Shown here: piece after piece, positions 7,691 through 8,923 of the stretch
How the letters are laid out: the number at the start of each line of letters is the position of its first letter
Position numbering within the stretch: position 1 is the first letter of the stretch
Assembly: GCA_021809235.1 (NCBI GenBank)
Contig: JAKBAG010000113.1
Location: forward strand, 1-8,923
Direction of reading: 5' to 3'
Length of the DNA: 8,923 bases
DNA from: Acidobacteriota bacterium
Lineage (GTDB): Bacteria; Acidobacteriota; Terriglobia; Terriglobales; Acidobacteriaceae
Notes under the pieces: generated by a model
The model's database searches: none
Seen by the model: only the letters and a program-made list of their open reading frames with translations
What the model was told of the DNA's origin: nothing
Program-made: the position numbers and the translations under genes

Positions 7691-7715
7691 GTGCACCCGG
7701 CCTCAGGGCGAGCAC
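7691..7715 (+). terminator. Weak hairpin after the ATP-grasp gene
   Basis: An imperfect stem starting 8 bp after the stop codon: GTGC (7691-7694) pairs with GCAC (7712-7715) and CCC (7696-7698) with GGG (7706-7708), with small bulges between. There is no T run after it, so termination here is only a suggestion from position. Confidence 0.2.
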
Positions 7716-7751
7716 AGCCAAGCTGCAACCGTCAAACCGCATCCAGGAGGC

Positions 7752-7771
7752 GGCAAGCTATGGCAAGCTAT
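7752..7771 (+). repeat. Tandem duplication of a 10-bp unit
   Basis: GGCAAGCTAT occurs twice back to back. It directly follows AGGAGG (7745-7750) and creates an ATG at 7760 that opens a six-codon frame (MASYTL, stop at 7778-7780). Looks like a local slippage duplication; any role is unknown. Confidence 0.8.
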
Positions 7772-7826
7772 ACGCTGTGAGTTGGGGTATCCGCTGGGAA
7801 AATGGGCAAAGGGAAGGGAAGTTGTC

Positions 7827-7902
7827 TGGTGAGCTCGCTGGGAATCGAACCCAGGACCCACGCATTAAAAGTGCGTTGCTCTACCGACTGAGCTACGAGC
7901 TC
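7827..7902 (-). tRNA. tRNA-Lys (anticodon UUU)
   Basis: Full 76-nt cloverleaf on the minus strand: acceptor GAGCTCG pairs with CGAGCTC, D arm GCTC/GAGC around AGTCGGTA, anticodon stem ACGCA/TGCGT with loop CTTTTAA (anticodon TTT at 7867-7869), 5-nt variable loop GGGTC, T arm CTGGG/CCCAG with loop TTCGATT, discriminator A and an encoded CCA end. All stems are perfectly paired. It decodes the lysine codons AAA and AAG. It stands alone, with opposite-strand protein genes on both sides. I see no clear promoter box or T-run terminator beside it. Confidence 0.97.
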
Positions 7903-8363
7903 CAGTATGACTTCCTTTACTAACTTAGCACAGCCTCAAACGCTGCCCGCCCCTGCCTTGCCGCATCCTGCACCCGGCTGCAAACCGGGCTCCGCCGCCC
8001 AGCGCTTCACAAAAAAACCGTAACACCCCATCCAATTTCCCGCCGTGTGCGTATCACCGATAATGGCATGTCGGCTTCCTTTGCGGCATCCGGCCAGCGC
8101 GGCAGCAAACCTTGTCACAGACAGAGTTATTTTGGAATGGTTTACCCCAAGGATGCCATATCCCCAAAAAGTGGTAATCGGTAACCAAAGGGGTGTTATT
8201 TTCATGTCAACAGTCCATTCGTAGACTGGGATTGGTGAGAGTAGCGTCCAAATTTGGACAGCGGGTGTTTTCAGCGGAATCATTGCTCGGATTTCGCACA
8301 TCTTGGTCAGGCTTGCAGGAGCAGCAGGCCGGAACCCATCGCTGAAACGGAAGCAAAGTGCCC
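7903..8363. other. Intergenic region without a credible gene (about 460 bp)
   Basis: Visibly more AT-rich than its surroundings, especially 8115-8300, which fits a regulatory region ahead of the gene at 8364. It holds a 7-nt-loop dyad CCCGG/CCGGG (7973-7989), a nested inverted repeat CCCC/GGGG with inner TGGT/ACCA (8162-8193) followed by TGTTATTTT, and the 14-bp palindrome at 8246. A minus-strand open frame at 7936-8301 lacks a ribosome site and any recognisable motif. I found no known riboswitch core by eye. Confidence 0.6.
8246..8259. promoter_or_regulatory. Perfect 14-bp palindrome, candidate operator
   Basis: GTCCAAATTTGGAC is an uninterrupted dyad about 105 bp upstream of the start chosen for the last gene. 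A symmetric AT-centred site in a gene's upstream region is typical of a binding site for a dimeric helix-turn-helix regulator. The regulator is not identifiable from this window, and no promoter boxes around it are convincing. Confidence 0.4.
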
Positions 8364-8923
8364 GTGGCGGAGCCCAACCCGAAGAAGGAACAATTCGGAT
8401 CGCCTGAGGATGTCACTACGCTCTTCGCATGGGCCAACATGCGCGGCGCCAAGTATCGTGACTTTTCCGCCTCGCGTGCCCACGCCCGGGAAGAGATTCG
8501 CCGCCGCGTCCTTGAGGCCGCCGAAGAGGAGCGCATCCGCCAGCTCGAGCAGGCCCAGCGCGAGGCCCAGGAGGCCGCCCAGCGTGCCGCGCAGGAGGCT
8601 GCCGCTCAGGCCGAGGCCATCCGTCGTGCCGAGGCCGAGCGACTGGCCGAGATCGCCCGTCAGGCCGAGGCCGAGCGTCAGGCCGTGCTCGCCGCGCAGG
8701 AGGCGCAGCGCAGGGCCCAGGCCCAGCGTCAGCACGCCGTCCCATCCGTCCCGCCGCCGGTCACCGCCGCGCCGCTTGCCGCGCAGCCAGCAGCACCTTC
8801 ATCATTCGACGAGGATCTTCCCGTCACCTATGAAATCGCTCCCGCGGGCCGTGGCAGCCGGGATGTTCCCATTACCCTGCCCTCTGGCCACGATTCCCCG
8901 CACGGCAGGTGGAAGGCATCCAT
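8364..8923 (+). CDS. Coiled-coil protein, 3' end beyond the window; possible cellulose-biosynthesis protein
   Basis: An open plus-strand frame with no stop before the window edge (186 codons visible). The N-terminus has a compact conserved-looking segment, SPEDVTTLFAWANM then RGAKYRDFSASR (13-38). A long helix rich in Ala, Glu, Gln and Arg follows (about 39-124), almost certainly a coiled coil, then a Pro/Ala linker (127-145) and a less regular tail. No signal peptide is seen. A GGAAG site (8349-8353) lies 10 nt before the GTG at 8364 and 4 nt before an in-frame GTG at 8358; I prefer 8364 (MAEPNP) but either is possible. An in-frame TGA at 8343 rules out anything longer. From memory, the opening segment resembles the N-terminus of acidobacterial BcsQ-type cellulose-synthesis proteins and loosely the small BcsR family; this is unproven. 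The true ATPase or other domain would be downstream. Confidence 0.75.
   Translation, partial: MAEPNPKKEQFGSPEDVTTLFAWANMRGAKYRDFSASRAHAREEIRRRVLEAAEEERIRQLEQAQREAQEAAQRAAQEAAAQAEAIRRAEAERLAEIARQAEAERQAVLAAQEAQRRAQAQRQHAVPSVPPPVTAAPLAAQPAAPSSFDEDLPVTYEIAPAGRGSRDVPITLPSGHDSPHGRWKAS

Noticed and set aside
6895..7728. Minus-strand open frame of 277 codons opposite the ATP-grasp gene
   Set aside because: The plus strand carries all the ATP-grasp motifs, and the antisense product has no recognisable feature.
7936..8301. Minus-strand open frame of 121 codons in the intergenic region
   Set aside because: No ribosome site before its ATG, no motif or family resemblance, and it spans the palindrome and hairpins that suggest a regulatory region.
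8307..8735. Minus-strand Leu/Gly-rich open frame opposite the last gene
   Set aside because: Its repetitive Gly/Leu composition is the mirror of the Ala/Glu/Gln coiled-coil codons on the plus strand.

Overview
The window looks like a stretch of chromosome from a GC-rich member of the Acidobacteriota, probably of the Terriglobia (Acidobacteriaceae) type. The main clue is a gene for a secreted von Willebrand A-like protein of the family expanded in that phylum. The other genes are ordinary housekeeping or conserved-hypothetical genes with matching codon use. I see no insertion sequence, integrase, CRISPR array or other clear sign of recent transfer.

Layout, left to right. The window opens inside a plus-strand metH gene for cobalamin-dependent methionine synthase. 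Its pterin, cobalamin and reactivation domains are present and its homocysteine domain is upstream of the window. MetH ends at a perfect 11-bp stem-loop that separates it from a convergent minus-strand cluster. In transcription order that cluster is a TPR protein (5434 to 4883), a YvcK/CofD-like protein (4779 to 3775) and the secreted VWFA-related protein (3670 to 2537). A close match to a sigma-70 promoter (TTGACG, 17 bp, TATAAA) sits just upstream of the TPR gene and also helps fix its start. Upstream of this is a DUF4254 gene on the minus strand, and diverging from it on the plus strand is an ATP-grasp ligase-type gene. A tRNA-Lys(UUU) gene follows on the minus strand.

The last 1 kb holds about 460 bp without a credible gene, containing a 14-bp perfect palindrome. 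After it comes the start of a plus-strand gene that runs off the window: a conserved-looking N-terminal segment, a long Ala/Glu/Gln/Arg coiled coil and a Pro-rich linker. From memory this architecture resembles proteins at the head of acidobacterial cellulose-synthesis operons, but the window stops before that can be tested.

How the parts may work together: the TPR, YvcK and VWFA genes could be one transcript, with YvcK linking carbon status to envelope growth. DUF4254 and the ATP-grasp enzyme share a 216-bp divergent control region and may be functionally paired. MetH, the tRNA and the last gene look like independent units. I found no convincing new defence or mobile system. The least explained parts are the DUF4254/ATP-grasp pair and the palindrome-bearing region ahead of the last gene.
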